64,000 bases of DNA from JABFRJ01 sp033812735 (GCA_033812735.1 JAPXTA010000002.1:1-64000), one strand, 5' to 3'. Shown: positions 1 to 8,780, numbered from the stretch's first letter. Notes: generated from the sequence alone by a model not told the origin. Made by a program: numbers and translations.

Positions 1-8
1 ACAGCGGC

Positions 9-39
9 GCGCCCGCGAGGTTTCTGGCATCGCGGGCGC
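9..39 (-). terminator. Putative terminator hairpin downstream of enolase
   Basis: A 10-bp perfect stem (GCGCCCGCGA pairing with TCGCGGGCGC) closes an 11-nt loop just beyond the enolase stop. It lacks a clear T-tract on the minus strand, so it may be a weak terminator or an mRNA-stabilising 3' hairpin. Confidence 0.4.
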
Positions 40-74
40 CTAGGATCGGTGGGCCATCCGGAAAGCGGCCGATA

Positions 75-1352
75 TCAGACGCGCAGAATGCTCTTGCCGG
101 CGTAGCTCGCGACGTCGCCGAGCTCCTGCTCGATGCGGATGAGCTGATTGTACTTTGCGAGGCGATCCGAGCGCGATAGCGAGCCGGTTTTGATCTGCCC
201 GCAGTTGGTCGCAACGGCGAGGTCGGCAATCGTCGAGTCTTCCGTCTCGCCCGAGCGATGCGACATGACGGCGGTGTAGCGGGCGCGGTGCGCCATATCG
301 ACGGCGTCGAGCGTTTCGGTGAGCGAGCCGATCTGGTTGACCTTGACGAGGATCGAATTGGCGACGCCCTTCTTGATGCCGTCCGAGAGGCGCGCGGTGT
401 TCGTCACGAAGAGATCGTCGCCGACGAGCTGGCACTTGTTGCCGATGAGCTCGGTCAGTGCCTTCCAGCCGTCCCAATCGTCCTCGCTCATGCCGTCTTC
501 AATGGAGATGATCGGATAGCGTTTGACGAGGTCGGCGAGGTACTTCGCCATTCCCGCGCCGTCGAGCGACTTGCCTTCGCCTTCGAGTTCGTACTTGCCC
601 TTCTTGAAGAATTCCGTCGCCGCGCAGTCGAGCGCGAGCATCACGTCCTTGCCCGGCTTGTAGCCGGCCGCTTCGATCGACTTCATGATGAAGCCGAGCG
701 CTTCGTCGGCGCTCTTCAGGTTCGGCGCAAAGCCGCCTTCGTCGCCGACGTTGGTGCCGTGGCCCGCTTCCGACAGCTTCTTCTTCAGCGTGTGGAAGAC
801 TTCGGCGCCGATGCGGATGGCGTCGGCACAGCTCTCTGCCCCGACCGGCATGATCATGAATTCCTGGATGTCGATCGGATTGTCGGCGTGGGCGCCGCCG
901 TTGATGATGTTCATCATCGGCACCGGCAGGATGCGTGCGTTGGTGCCGCCGACGTAACGGAAGAGCGGCAGGGCGCTCGCATCGGCAGCGGCTTTGGCGA
1001 CGGCGAGCGAGACGCCGAGGATGGCGTTGGCGCCGAGGCGGCTCTTGTTCTTGGTGCCGTCGAGGCTGATGAGGGCGGCATCGATCCGGCGCTGGTCTTC
1101 CGCGTCCATGCCGCGGATGGCGTCGAAGATCTCGGTGTTGACGGCTTCGACGGCCTTGAGGACGCCCTTGCCCATGTAGCGCTTCTTGTCGCCATCGCGG
1201 AGTTCGACCGCCTCGTGCGCGCCGGTCGATGCGCCGGAGGGGACGGCGGCGCGGCCCATGGAGCCGTCTTCGAGCGTCACATCGACTTCGACCGTCGGGT
1301 TGCCGCGGCTGTCGAGGATCTCGCGGCCGGTGATGTCGAGAATGGCGGTCAT
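75..1352 (-). CDS. eno: Enolase (phosphopyruvate hydratase)
   Basis: Interconverts 2-phosphoglycerate and phosphoenolpyruvate in cytoplasmic glycolysis and gluconeogenesis. The 425-residue protein has the family's normal length. It shows the N-terminal flexible loop PSGASTG (residues 38-44) and the C-terminal signature SHRSGETED (residues 364-372). The catalytic-lysine region reads ILVKVNQIGSL, and SIEDGMSEDDWDGW carries metal-binding acids. The start is supported by a GGAG about nine bases upstream. It is transcribed divergently from the amidohydrolase and has no operon partner inside the window. Nothing is unusual about it. Confidence 0.98.
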   Translation of the reverse strand: MTAILDITGREILDSRGNPTVEVDVTLEDGSMGRAAVPSGASTGAHEAVELRDGDKKRYMGKGVLKAVEAVNTEIFDAIRGMDAEDQRRIDAALISLDGTKNKSRLGANAILGVSLAVAKAAADASALPLFRYVGGTNARILPVPMMNIINGGAHADNPIDIQEFMIMPVGAESCADAIRIGAEVFHTLKKKLSEAGHGTNVGDEGGFAPNLKSADEALGFIMKSIEAAGYKPGKDVMLALDCAATEFFKKGKYELEGEGKSLDGAGMAKYLADLVKRYPIISIEDGMSEDDWDGWKALTELIGNKCQLVGDDLFVTNTARLSDGIKKGVANSILVKVNQIGSLTETLDAVDMAHRARYTAVMSHRSGETEDSTIADLAVATNCGQIKTGSLSRSDRLAKYNQLIRIEQELGDVASYAGKSILRV

Positions 1353-1678
1353 GGAACAGGGCTCCGGGGTGGGAGAATAACGGCGGTATGGTTCGGGGAG
1401 GCTCTTAGCGCCAATTCAGGGGCGCGGAAAGCCCGGGATGGGGCGGCAATTCGGCCAATTCCTAGCAAACCCCAAGCTCGCTGCTCATTTGACGGTCGTC
1501 CCTGGCCTCACTTGCCTACCACATTGGCCTAGCTGCACCTGCCTTGCCGCATTGGCCACCAGCGATGCGGCAGGCGCAATTGACGTTCGCCCTGGGGGTG
1601 TTTCACATGACCGCATGCTGGCCGCATCGGGAACGCTCTGCGGCCGCGCCCCATAGATATTGAGAGGGATACCGAGAC
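1353..1678. other. Divergent intergenic region, eno / M20 amidohydrolase
   Basis: This 326-bp gap separates two divergent genes and should contain both promoters. A GAGAGGG at about 1662-1668 is the likely ribosome binding site for the amidohydrolase. I see no convincing -35/-10 pair and no convincing small ORF here. Confidence 0.5.
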
Positions 1679-2848
1679 ATGCCCGTGAACAACCGCGTCG
1701 CCGCCATGGCGGAGGAAATCACCGTTTGGCGCCGTGATTTCCACGAGAATCCGGAACTGCTCTACGACGTGCACCGGACGGCGGGGATCGTCGCGGAAAA
1801 GCTCAAGGCGTTCGGTTGCGACGAGGTCGTGACCGGCGTGGGACAGACGGGTGTCGTTGCTGTGATCAAGGGCCGCAAGCAATCGTCGGGACGGGTGATC
1901 GGCTTGCGTGCCGATATGGACGCGCTGCCGATCGAGGAAGAGACGGGGGTGCCCTATTCGTCGAAGGTGAAGGGCAAGATGCACGCCTGCGGTCATGACG
2001 GGCATACGGCGACGCTGCTCGGTGCGGCGAAGTATCTTGCGGAGACGCGCAATTTCGACGGCACGGCGATCATGATTTTCCAGCCGGCCGAGGAAGGTGG
2101 CGCGGGCGGTAAGGCGATGGTCGACGACGGCATGATGGATCGTTTCGGCGTGCAGGAAGTTTACGGCATGCACAATGCACCGGGATTGCCGATCGGTACA
2201 TTCGCGACGCGGCCCGGTCCGCTGCTCGCGGCATCGGATCGGATTTTCATCAAGGTGAAAGGGCGCGGCGGGCACGGCGCAAAGCCGCATCTCGCTGTCG
2301 ATCCGGTGCTCATCGGCTCGCACATCGTCATCGCATTGCAGTCGATCGCGTCACGCAACATCGATCCGCTCGACAACTGCGTGATCTCGATGACCATGTT
2401 CCACGGCGGCACGGCAACGAACGTCATTCCGGAAACGGTGGAGTTGCAAGGCACGGTGCGGTCTTTGAAGCCGCAGGTGCGCGAAACGCTCGAGAAGCGG
2501 ATCGTAGAAATCGCCGAGGGTACAGCGAAGATGATGGGTGGCGTCGCCGAGGTCGTGTACGAACACGGCTATCCCTGCACCGTCAATCACGAGCGCGAGA
2601 CGGCGTTCGCGGCTGAAGTTGCGCGGTCGGTCGTCGGCGACAAGGGTGTGATTGCCGACATGACGCCTGTCATGGGCGGCGAGGATTTCTCATACATGCT
2701 GGAAAGCCGTCCGGGTGCGTTCATCTTCTACGGCAACGGCGACAGCGGGCCGCTGCACCATCCGAGCTACAACTTCAACGACGAGTCTATTCCGTACGTG
2801 GTGTCCTTGTTTGCAAAGCTTGCCGAGACGGCGATGCCGGCGAAGTGA
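1679..2848 (+). CDS. M20 family amidohydrolase (hippurate hydrolase-like)
   Basis: This is a metal-dependent amidase/carboxypeptidase of the M20D (HipO/IAA-amino-acid hydrolase) type, cleaving N-acyl amino acids; the physiological substrate is not determinable. The 389-residue length is typical. The metal-binding motif HACGHDGHT lies at residues 102-110, the RADMDALP motif near 78-84, and the catalytic glutamates PAEEGG near 137-141. A dimerisation domain follows (GRGGHGAKPH) and the C-terminal metal ligand is in PVMGGEDFSYM. It is a single gene, followed directly by a 13-nt tandem repeat and a strong terminator. There is no signal peptide, so the enzyme is cytoplasmic. Confidence 0.93.
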   Translation: MPVNNRVAAMAEEITVWRRDFHENPELLYDVHRTAGIVAEKLKAFGCDEVVTGVGQTGVVAVIKGRKQSSGRVIGLRADMDALPIEEETGVPYSSKVKGKMHACGHDGHTATLLGAAKYLAETRNFDGTAIMIFQPAEEGGAGGKAMVDDGMMDRFGVQEVYGMHNAPGLPIGTFATRPGPLLAASDRIFIKVKGRGGHGAKPHLAVDPVLIGSHIVIALQSIASRNIDPLDNCVISMTMFHGGTATNVIPETVELQGTVRSLKPQVRETLEKRIVEIAEGTAKMMGGVAEVVYEHGYPCTVNHERETAFAAEVARSVVGDKGVIADMTPVMGGEDFSYMLESRPGAFIFYGNGDSGPLHHPSYNFNDESIPYVVSLFAKLAETAMPAK

Positions 2849-2850
2849 TC

Positions 2851-2902
2851 AGAAGCAGGCAGCAGAAGCAGGCAGCAGAAGCAGGCAGCAGAAGCAGGCA
2901 GC
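2851..2902 (+). repeat. Tandem repeat, four copies of a 13-nt unit
   Basis: Four perfect head-to-tail copies of AGAAGCAGGCAGC begin two bases after the amidohydrolase stop codon. The same unit recurs at 7696-7721, with an inverted copy at 7732-7744, 3' of glyoxalase I. The period is not a multiple of three and no gene uses it. Confidence 0.95.
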
Positions 2903-2903
2903 A

Positions 2904-2939
2904 GGCCGCCTTTCCCTTGCGGGAGAGGCGGCCGTTTTC
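2904..2939 (+). terminator. Rho-independent terminator after the M20 amidohydrolase
   Basis: GGCCGCCTTTCCC pairs with GGGAGAGGCGGCC (one wobble) around a 4-nt TTGC loop and is followed by GTTTTCTTT. The stem begins one base after the last repeat copy. Confidence 0.85.
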
Positions 2940-3027
2940 TTTGGCGCCCTCACATCAAGCAGGCAAGCTCAGCAATGGTGGGTAAGACCGCAGATGTTCG
3001 CGGTGAGGTATTCGTCCGTCGGTTGGG

Positions 3028-3471
3028 TCAAACGGGCAGTCCGAGCAAGCGGAGAAACGACCGCAGCCGATCGACGTCGAGATATTCATCCACCGAAGCG
3101 AGCTTCCCGTCGCGGACTTCCCAAACATGGCGAAATGTCCCTTCGAAAATTTCGCCGATCTGCAAATGTTTGAGCGCGATCGCGCAGGTCGTTCGGACGC
3201 TCGTCCCGTCGCTTACGGTGAGTGTTGGCTCGAATTTCAGGAATTGCCATTCTTCGAGGATCATTTTCAATCGCGCGCCGGCGGCTGCCTTGCCAACGGT
3301 CTCGCCGGTGAACGGCAGCATCGGGTCGCTGAAATGCTGAGACAGGCGGAAGTCGTCGCTCAAGTACGCAAGTACCGCTTCGAGATCGCGAAGGATCCAA
3401 GCTGCATAAAACGCCTCGACGATGGCTTCGGGGCCATTCTGCACGACACATCTCGGATGGGTTGCAGGCAA
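3028..3471 (-). CDS. SnoaL-like / NTF2-fold protein
   Basis: A 147-residue protein of the NTF2-like superfamily. The N-terminal helix (AIVEAFYAAWILRDLEAVLAYL) and the downstream sheet region (EGTFRHVWEVRDGKLASVDEYLD) match the nuclear-transport-factor-2 / ketosteroid-isomerase-like pattern. These small cone-shaped folds bind hydrophobic ligands or catalyse isomerisation; no specific substrate can be assigned. The start used is TTG; a GTG nine codons in is an alternative. A decayed paralogue of its C-terminal half lies about 0.8 kb upstream at 4211-4339, with a histidine phosphatase gene between them. Confidence 0.75.
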   Translation of the reverse strand: MPATHPRCVVQNGPEAIVEAFYAAWILRDLEAVLAYLSDDFRLSQHFSDPMLPFTGETVGKAAAGARLKMILEEWQFLKFEPTLTVSDGTSVRTTCAIALKHLQIGEIFEGTFRHVWEVRDGKLASVDEYLDVDRLRSFLRLLGLPV

Positions 3472-3595
3472 GAAAGAACCCCGCCGGCAAGAGCGGAGTT
3501 TGTCGAAGTCTTTATGACCTCTTATTCGCTGCGGTCAATAATGCCGTGCAGCTTTAGCGCCCGCATCCTGTTCGGCACCGGGGGATCGACGATTT

Positions 3596-4147
3596 TCAGA
3601 ACGGCATCGCAAGGCGGCGTGCGGCGGGCGGCTTGCCGTCGCGGTAGTCGATGACGACGACAGTCGTGTAGTCGTCTTCGTGCCAATCGGGGAGAAGGCT
3701 TTCGGGTGCGCCGAGCGCCGCGACGAGACGCGGAATGTCCGAGTGGCGCCACGAGATTACGCCTGACCCGCCGCGATAGACGGGATCGTCACGTAGGGCG
3801 CGGACCAGCTTCTTCACTTCAGAGTCGTCGAACTCATCGTCGATCGGAAGGCGCAGTGCTGCCGCTAGCGGCTCCAGCGTTTCGACCGGCCGGCGTGAGC
3901 GTTTGGATGTCTGTGCGGCGATCAGAAAGTCGGGCTTGCCGAACGTTTCGGGGATGTACGTCGCGAGGCGGTCGGCGCGTGCCGTCCCGGCGGGCGAGAG
4001 GTTTGGGTCTGATTTCTTGCCGGTTTTTTCGCCATGGCGGATGACGACGAGGCGTGTGGGTCCTTGCCCGGCCGGAAACGGCGACGTGCCAGCACGCGAG
4101 GGACGTCCGGTGACCAGACGCCATAGCCAAGTAAAGACGTTGGTCAT
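3596..4147 (-). CDS. Histidine phosphatase superfamily protein
   Basis: A 183-residue branch-1 histidine phosphatase-like protein. The signature RHGEKTGKK (about residues 38-46) carries the phospho-accepting histidine. It is followed by LSPAGTARADRLA, typical of phosphoglycerate-mutase-like folds, and a second histidine lies in WRHSD. The substrate is unknown. The first 30 residues contain Trp/Leu (TNVFTWLWRLV) but no clear signal peptide. It is transcribed in the same direction as the SnoaL-like gene, about 125 bp upstream of it. Confidence 0.75.
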   Translation of the reverse strand: MTNVFTWLWRLVTGRPSRAGTSPFPAGQGPTRLVVIRHGEKTGKKSDPNLSPAGTARADRLATYIPETFGKPDFLIAAQTSKRSRRPVETLEPLAAALRLPIDDEFDDSEVKKLVRALRDDPVYRGGSGVISWRHSDIPRLVAALGAPESLLPDWHEDDYTTVVVIDYRDGKPPAARRLAMPF

Positions 4148-4210
4148 GATGGTTGATCACATTCCGGGTGGACTAGCGCGACGTTGTGATGGCGGCCACG
4201 CGTGGCGGAT

Positions 4211-4411
4211 CTATGAGGTGACGCGGAGCCCTAGCATGCGGAGTGCTGAATTCAGCATTGCGATGTCGATATAGGCTTCGAATTTGCAAATGAGGCCGTC
4301 GCGAAACGTGAAAATGTGACGGAGCGTTCCCTCGACCTTTGGCGTACGTCGACAAAATCTCAATCTACGCGAAAAGAAATCGGGCTTGTTGCGGCGCCGT
4401 GATTTGTGCAT
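4211..4411 (-). pseudogene. Remnant of a second SnoaL-like gene
   Basis: The last 42 codons (about 4211-4339) read EGTLRHIFTFRDGL and YIDIAMLNSALRMLGL. These align with EGTFRHVWEVRDGK and YLDVDRLRSFLRLLGL of the intact SnoaL-like protein at 3028-3471. The sequence upstream does not encode the N-terminal half of the domain in any frame I can see, and the first 24 codons of the open frame look unrelated. I read this as a truncated paralogue whose 5' half was deleted; a functional short protein is unlikely. Confidence 0.65.
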
Positions 4412-4507
4412 CGGCTCCTTTCTGCGGCCGACGTCAACTCATCGTGCCTTTGCTTAACTTTTGATCAAGGGGACTGGTCCAATATTCAGGGGGCATTGGA
4501 GTCTACC

Positions 4508-4798
4508 ATGAGCGAATTCGGCAAGCGCGGCGTGAGGAGCGGGGTTTCTGCCGCAAATCCAACAAGGGCGCAGCCTCCGATCGTGGCGCCCCTTCGTGGA
4601 AGCAAGACCGAAGCGATCAATGCCTCATTGGCGATTGCGATAGCTGGCGGCGGCTTCTTCTATCTTGCCAACACCTTCGTGTTTGACGGCCTAAGCACGA
4701 AATTCTGGTTCATGCAGTGGTGGTGCATTCTCGGAAGTCCATTCGTTGGCCTTTACTTGTACTTCAAGCCATTACTCGACGCCGATCGAAACGCGTGA
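4508..4798 (+). CDS. Small two-TM membrane protein, unknown function
   Basis: A 96-residue protein with a polar, basic N-terminus (about 40 residues) followed by two hydrophobic segments, roughly ASLAIAIAGGGFFYLANTFVF and FWFMQWWCILGSPFVGLYLYF. The ATG at 4508 is preferred over an upstream ATG at 4406 because GGAG lies about seven bases before it. No family was recognised. It stands alone between the SnoaL remnant and the convergent uvrB gene. Confidence 0.55.
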   Translation: MSEFGKRGVRSGVSAANPTRAQPPIVAPLRGSKTEAINASLAIAIAGGGFFYLANTFVFDGLSTKFWFMQWWCILGSPFVGLYLYFKPLLDADRNA

Positions 4799-4834
4799 TC
4801 GGAGTATCGCGGCTCGCTCGTTCGAGGTGCTGCG

Positions 4835-7639
4835 TTACATCCCCGGCCGGCCGGTTTTCTTGGGGCGGCCGCGGCGCTTGCTGTCGCCGCCGGAGCCAGA
4901 ACTCTTGAGCGTGCGTGACAGGAAATCGGGTTTGCTGGCGGGGCGGGCCTTGTCCATCGGTACTTCGGTGCGTCCGACGGTCATTTCGTCGAGCGTCGGC
5001 TTGCGGACGCGCGATGTAGATTGCGCATGGGTCGGTTGGACGGGCTCGTATTCGGTCTTGATGCGAGATCCCCCTTCATTTGGAGGGGTATTGGCGATGC
5101 GCCCTGCGCGTTCGGTCTTCGGCAGATTGGCCGAGGTGCCGTATTTGCGTTCGCCTGAGTAAGAGCCGGCGCGATCCTCGATGTCGGATTGGCGGGCGAG
5201 CGGGTCGTCGGCGATGGCGAGTTCGGTTTCGCGCAGGCGCTTGACCTCGTCGCGCAATCGCGCCGCGGTTTCGAATTCGAGGTCGGCTGCGGCCTCGCGC
5301 ATGCGCTTTTCCATGTCGGCAATGACGGCCGCGAGGTTGTGGCCGACGGTGCCGCCCTTGCCTTTGCCCTTGCCGCCCTTGCCGGGCATTTCCGCGAAAC
5401 CGGTGTCGACGGTGACGTGGTCCTGCTCATAGAGCGAGGCCATGACGTCGCCGATGTTCTTCTTGACGCTTTCCGGCGTGATGCCGTTGGCGGTGTTCCA
5501 GGCGATCTGCTTTTCACGGCGGCGCGTGGTCTCGGCCATCGCGCGTTCCATCGAGCCGGTGATGGTGTCGGCGTAGAGGATGACCTTGCCGTCGACGTTG
5601 CGGGCGGCGCGGCCGATGGTCTGCACCAGCGAGGTTTCGCTGCGGAGGAACCCTTCCTTGTCGGCGTCGAGAATGGCGACGAGCGCGCACTCGGGAATGT
5701 CGAGACCTTCGCGCAGCAGGTTGATGCCGATGAGGACGTCGAAGGCGCCGAGGCGAAGATCGCGAATGATTTCGATGCGTTCCAACGTCTCGATATCGGA
5801 GTGCATGTAGCGCACCTTGACGCCGTTCTCGTGCATGTACTCGGTGAGATCCTCGGCCATGCGCTTCGTCAGCGTCGTGACAAGAGTGCGATAGCCGGCC
5901 TTGGTCACGCGGCGGACTTCGTCGAGCAGGTCGTCGACCTGGCTCTTCGCGCCGCGAACTTCCACCACAGGATCGATCAGACCGGTCGGGCGGATAACCT
6001 GCTCCGTGAAGGCGCCGCCTGTCTGTTCGAGTTCCCAATCGCCGGGTGTTGCCGAGACGTAGATCGATTGCGGACGCATGGCGTCCCATTCCTCGAAGCG
6101 CATCGGGCGATTGTCGAGGCAGGAGGGCAGGCGAAAGCCGTATTCGGCGAGGGTGGCTTTGCGCCGGTAGTCGCCGCGGAACATGCCGCCGATCTGGGGC
6201 ACGGTGACGTGGCTTTCGTCGGCGAAGACGAGCGCATTGTCGGGCAGATATTCGAACAGGGTCGGCGGCGGCTCGCCAGGTTTGCGCCCGGTGAGATAGC
6301 GCGAATAATTCTCGATGCCGGCGCAGGAGCCGGTCGCTTCCATCATCTCCATGTCGAAGATCGTGCGCTGTTCGAGGCGCTGGGCTTCGAGCAACTTGCC
6401 GACGGCGTGCAGTTCCTCGAGGCGCTGTTTCAGCTCGATCTTGATCTGCTTGATGGCCTGCTGCAGCGTAGGCTTCGGCGTCACATAGTGCGAGTTGGCG
6501 TAGACCTTCACCAGCTTCAAGTCATCGGCCTTGGCGCCGGTCAGCGGATCGAATTCGGTGATCGTTTCGATTTCGTCGCCGAAGAACGAGACGCGCCATG
6601 CGCGATCTTCCAAGTGGGCCGGGAACAATTCGACAGTGTCGCCGCGGACGCGGAAGGTGCCGCGATGGAAGTTGCCGTCGTTGCGGCGGTAGTGAAGGGC
6701 GACGAGATCAGCGAGGAGTTGGTCACGCGAGAGCTGCATGCCCGCTTCGATGGCGAAGGTCATCGCCGTGTAGGTTTCGACCGAGCCGATACCGTAGATG
6801 CAGGACACGGATGCGACGATGATGACGTCATCGCGTTCGAGCAGCGCGCGCGTCGCCGAGTGGCGCATTCGGTCGATCTGCTCGTTAACGCTCGCTTCCT
6901 TCTCGATGTAGGTATCGGTGCGCGGGACGTAGGCTTCCGGCTGGTAGTAGTCGTAGTAGGAGACGAAATACTCGACCGCGTTGTTCGGGAAGAAGCTCTT
7001 GAACTCGCCGTAGAGCTGGGCCGCCAGCGTCTTGTTCGGCGCGAGGATCAGGGCGGGGCGCTGTGTCTCGGCAATGACGTGCGCCATGGTGAAGGTCTTG
7101 CCCGAGCCGGTGACGCCGAGCAGCACCTGATTGCGCTCGGTCTGGCGGACGCCCTCGACGAGTTCCTTGATCGCGGTCGGCTGATCGCCGCGCGGCTCGA
7201 ACGGCGACACCAGCTCGAAGCGGACGCCGCCTTCGCTCTTCGTGGGCCGCGCGGGGCGATGCGGGATGTATTCGGGCAGCGTGCCCGCGACGAGTGGATG
7301 CGCGGCGATCGATGGCTGCTGCGCCAGCACTGCCTTGGCCGCGTCGGAGCGGGCCTCGGGCTTGGCGAGGATGGCATCGAGCGAGGCTGTCAGGGCCTCG
7401 AACCCGCGCGGCGGCAGCGGGGCGCCGACCCCACGGAGCGCGGGGAGTTGCTTTTCGAGGACGAGCGGGCGCTCTGTCAGTGGGCCGTTGGCAGTAAATG
7501 CGGCTCGCGGCGCCTCGCCGAAGCCGGGCGTCCCTGCTGCCGTCTCGACGGGCGGCGGCAACGGTTTGGCAGCCTTGGCGGACTTACCGCTCGACGGGCG
7601 GGGTTTGGTGGATGAACCAGATTTCGGGTCTTTGGCCAT
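4835..7639 (-). CDS. uvrB: UvrABC system protein B
   Basis: The helicase-like damage-verification subunit of nucleotide excision repair; it binds UvrA, then UvrC and DNA. Walker A GVTGSGKT lies at about residues 175-182. YYDYYQPEAYVP marks the beta-hairpin region and DESHVT the DEAD-type box. IGRAARN is motif VI, and the UVR domain (EKRMREAAADLEFETAARLRDEV) is near the C-terminus. At 934 residues it is much longer than the roughly 670-residue E. coli protein. About 140 residues of Pro/Ala/Lys-rich sequence precede the helicase core, and about 125 low-complexity residues follow the UVR domain, ending in KRRGRPKKTGRP, which resembles an AT-hook. ATG 7639 was chosen; an in-frame TTG at 7675 would add 12 residues. 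Confidence 0.97.
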   Translation of the reverse strand: MAKDPKSGSSTKPRPSSGKSAKAAKPLPPPVETAAGTPGFGEAPRAAFTANGPLTERPLVLEKQLPALRGVGAPLPPRGFEALTASLDAILAKPEARSDAAKAVLAQQPSIAAHPLVAGTLPEYIPHRPARPTKSEGGVRFELVSPFEPRGDQPTAIKELVEGVRQTERNQVLLGVTGSGKTFTMAHVIAETQRPALILAPNKTLAAQLYGEFKSFFPNNAVEYFVSYYDYYQPEAYVPRTDTYIEKEASVNEQIDRMRHSATRALLERDDVIIVASVSCIYGIGSVETYTAMTFAIEAGMQLSRDQLLADLVALHYRRNDGNFHRGTFRVRGDTVELFPAHLEDRAWRVSFFGDEIETITEFDPLTGAKADDLKLVKVYANSHYVTPKPTLQQAIKQIKIELKQRLEELHAVGKLLEAQRLEQRTIFDMEMMEATGSCAGIENYSRYLTGRKPGEPPPTLFEYLPDNALVFADESHVTVPQIGGMFRGDYRRKATLAEYGFRLPSCLDNRPMRFEEWDAMRPQSIYVSATPGDWELEQTGGAFTEQVIRPTGLIDPVVEVRGAKSQVDDLLDEVRRVTKAGYRTLVTTLTKRMAEDLTEYMHENGVKVRYMHSDIETLERIEIIRDLRLGAFDVLIGINLLREGLDIPECALVAILDADKEGFLRSETSLVQTIGRAARNVDGKVILYADTITGSMERAMAETTRRREKQIAWNTANGITPESVKKNIGDVMASLYEQDHVTVDTGFAEMPGKGGKGKGKGGTVGHNLAAVIADMEKRMREAAADLEFETAARLRDEVKRLRETELAIADDPLARQSDIEDRAGSYSGERKYGTSANLPKTERAGRIANTPPNEGGSRIKTEYEPVQPTHAQSTSRVRKPTLDEMTVGRTEVPMDKARPASKPDFLSRTLKSSGSGGDSKRRGRPKKTGRPGM

Positions 7640-7695
7640 GGGGGCAGATATGGCCGTTAAGTTTTGAGTACGCAACAGGAACAGTAATCAGACGC

Positions 7696-7745
7696 AGAAG
7701 CAGGCAGCAGAAGCAGGCAGCAGGTTTGGCTGCTGCCTGCTTCTG
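7696..7745 (-). repeat. 13-nt repeat, two direct and one inverted copy, forming a hairpin
   Basis: Two copies of AGAAGCAGGCAGC (7696-7721) are followed by an inverted copy (7732-7744). Bases 7708-7723 and 7730-7745 form a perfect 16-bp stem with a 6-nt loop. It lies eight bases beyond the glyoxalase stop and upstream of uvrB, so it could terminate or stabilise the glyoxalase transcript. The unit is identical to that at 2851-2902. Confidence 0.9.
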
Positions 7746-7752
7746 GGTGGGG

Positions 7753-8193
7753 TTACCAGGTGCCGGTGTTGGGCATGGAGGCCCAGGGTTCGGCTTTGGG
7801 CTTGGATTCGCCCTTCTGGAGCAGCTCGATCGAGATGTTGTCGGGCGAGCGGACGAAGGCCATGCGGCCGTCGCGGGGCGGGCGGTTGATGGTGACGCCA
7901 GCTTTCATGAGCTTGTCGCAGGTGGCGTAGATGTCGTCGACCTCGAAGGCTAAGTGTCCGAAGTTGCGGCCGCCGCCGTAGTTTTCCGGATCGTAATTGT
8001 AGGTGAGTTCGAGGAGCGGCGCCTTGTCGGCGATGCCGGTGGCCTTGTCCTTGGGGGCGGCGAGGAAGACGAGCGTGAAGCGGCCGGCGGGATTGTCGAC
8101 GCGGCGGACCTCCTCCATGCCGAGCTTGTTGCAGTAGAAATCCAGGCTGGCGTTGATGTCCGTCACGCGGACCATGGTGTGCAGATAGCGCAT
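7753..8193 (-). CDS. gloA: Lactoylglutathione lyase (glyoxalase I)
   Basis: Converts the hemithioacetal of methylglyoxal and glutathione to S-lactoylglutathione in the cytoplasm. The 146-residue VOC-fold protein starts MRYLHTMVRV, typical of GloA, with the metal-ligand His in LHTMVRV and Glu in LLELTYN. The second half-repeat contains GHLAFEVDD and a ligand Glu in ISIELLQKG. It lies upstream of uvrB on the same strand, separated by the 13-nt repeat hairpin. The last 15 or so residues extend slightly past the usual end. Confidence 0.95.
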   Translation of the reverse strand: MRYLHTMVRVTDINASLDFYCNKLGMEEVRRVDNPAGRFTLVFLAAPKDKATGIADKAPLLELTYNYDPENYGGGRNFGHLAFEVDDIYATCDKLMKAGVTINRPPRDGRMAFVRSPDNISIELLQKGESKPKAEPWASMPNTGTW

Positions 8194-8780
8194 TGGGAGC
8201 TCCGGCTGTTGAGTTCGCTCGCAGAGCTATAGCGGCGATCGGTAGCCACCGCGAGACGTTGCCTTGCGGCAACAGTCAGCGGGGCGCGACGCGGGCGGAA
8301 TTTAGGTTATTCATGTTCAGAATGCTTCCCTGTGAAGAACAGGGGGCGGATGAGACTCGCGCTGCTGTGAGTCGGGCCTTCTGAACAGTGAGCAACATGT
8401 GAGGCTGCGTTGCTAATCCGTCATGATCATTGGCCGAATCAGGTGTGTGTGATTCGCTCGAAAAACGATGTTCAAACGTCGGCGAATTGTGGGAAACGGG
8501 CCGGTTTTCGAGGGTCAATTGCAGGTTCTTGTTGACAGACTTTTTGGTGTGATTTGTTAATGAAAATCAATTGCTTGAATGCATGTTTCCTGAGCGTTCC
8601 GGAGGGGTTGTCCGGGAGCTTGGTTAAAAGATGGTAAATTTCGGATTGCGTGTTCGGAACGAGTTGGTCATCTTCTGCCCGTCACCGCGTGTTGGTTGCT
8701 CGTACCCGAGGGCAAAAGGTTGAGCGTCCAGCGTGGCTGACTGAGTGAAGTTCAACGTAATAGTTAGCGGGGTAATGCTT
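8194..8780. other. Long intergenic region / cold-shock leader
   Basis: About 590 bp without a supportable gene. The right half is visibly richer in A+T than its surroundings and probably carries the promoter and a long 5' leader of the cold-shock gene. A minus-strand 80-codon open frame at 8276-8518 has no recognisable features and is not annotated. Confidence 0.5.
8532..8561 (+). promoter_or_regulatory. Candidate sigma-70-type promoter of the cold-shock operon
   Basis: A perfect TTGACA (8532-8537) is followed at 17-18 bp by TGTTAA/GTTAAT (8555-8561), a partial match to TATAAT. Starting here would give a leader of about 210 nt before the cold-shock gene, in line with long thermo-responsive csp leaders known elsewhere. 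This is inferred from sequence only. Confidence 0.45.

Noticed and set aside
2851..2902. Considered a CRISPR array
   Set aside because: Units are 13 nt, directly adjacent without spacers, and no cas genes are present.
5189..7615. An 808-codon plus-strand open frame opposite uvrB, and similar long frames opposite eno, lpdA, mccB-like and the acyltransferase genes
   Set aside because: These are antisense shadows typical of GC-rich DNA; the protein motifs are all on the opposite strand, and the antisense products show no family features.
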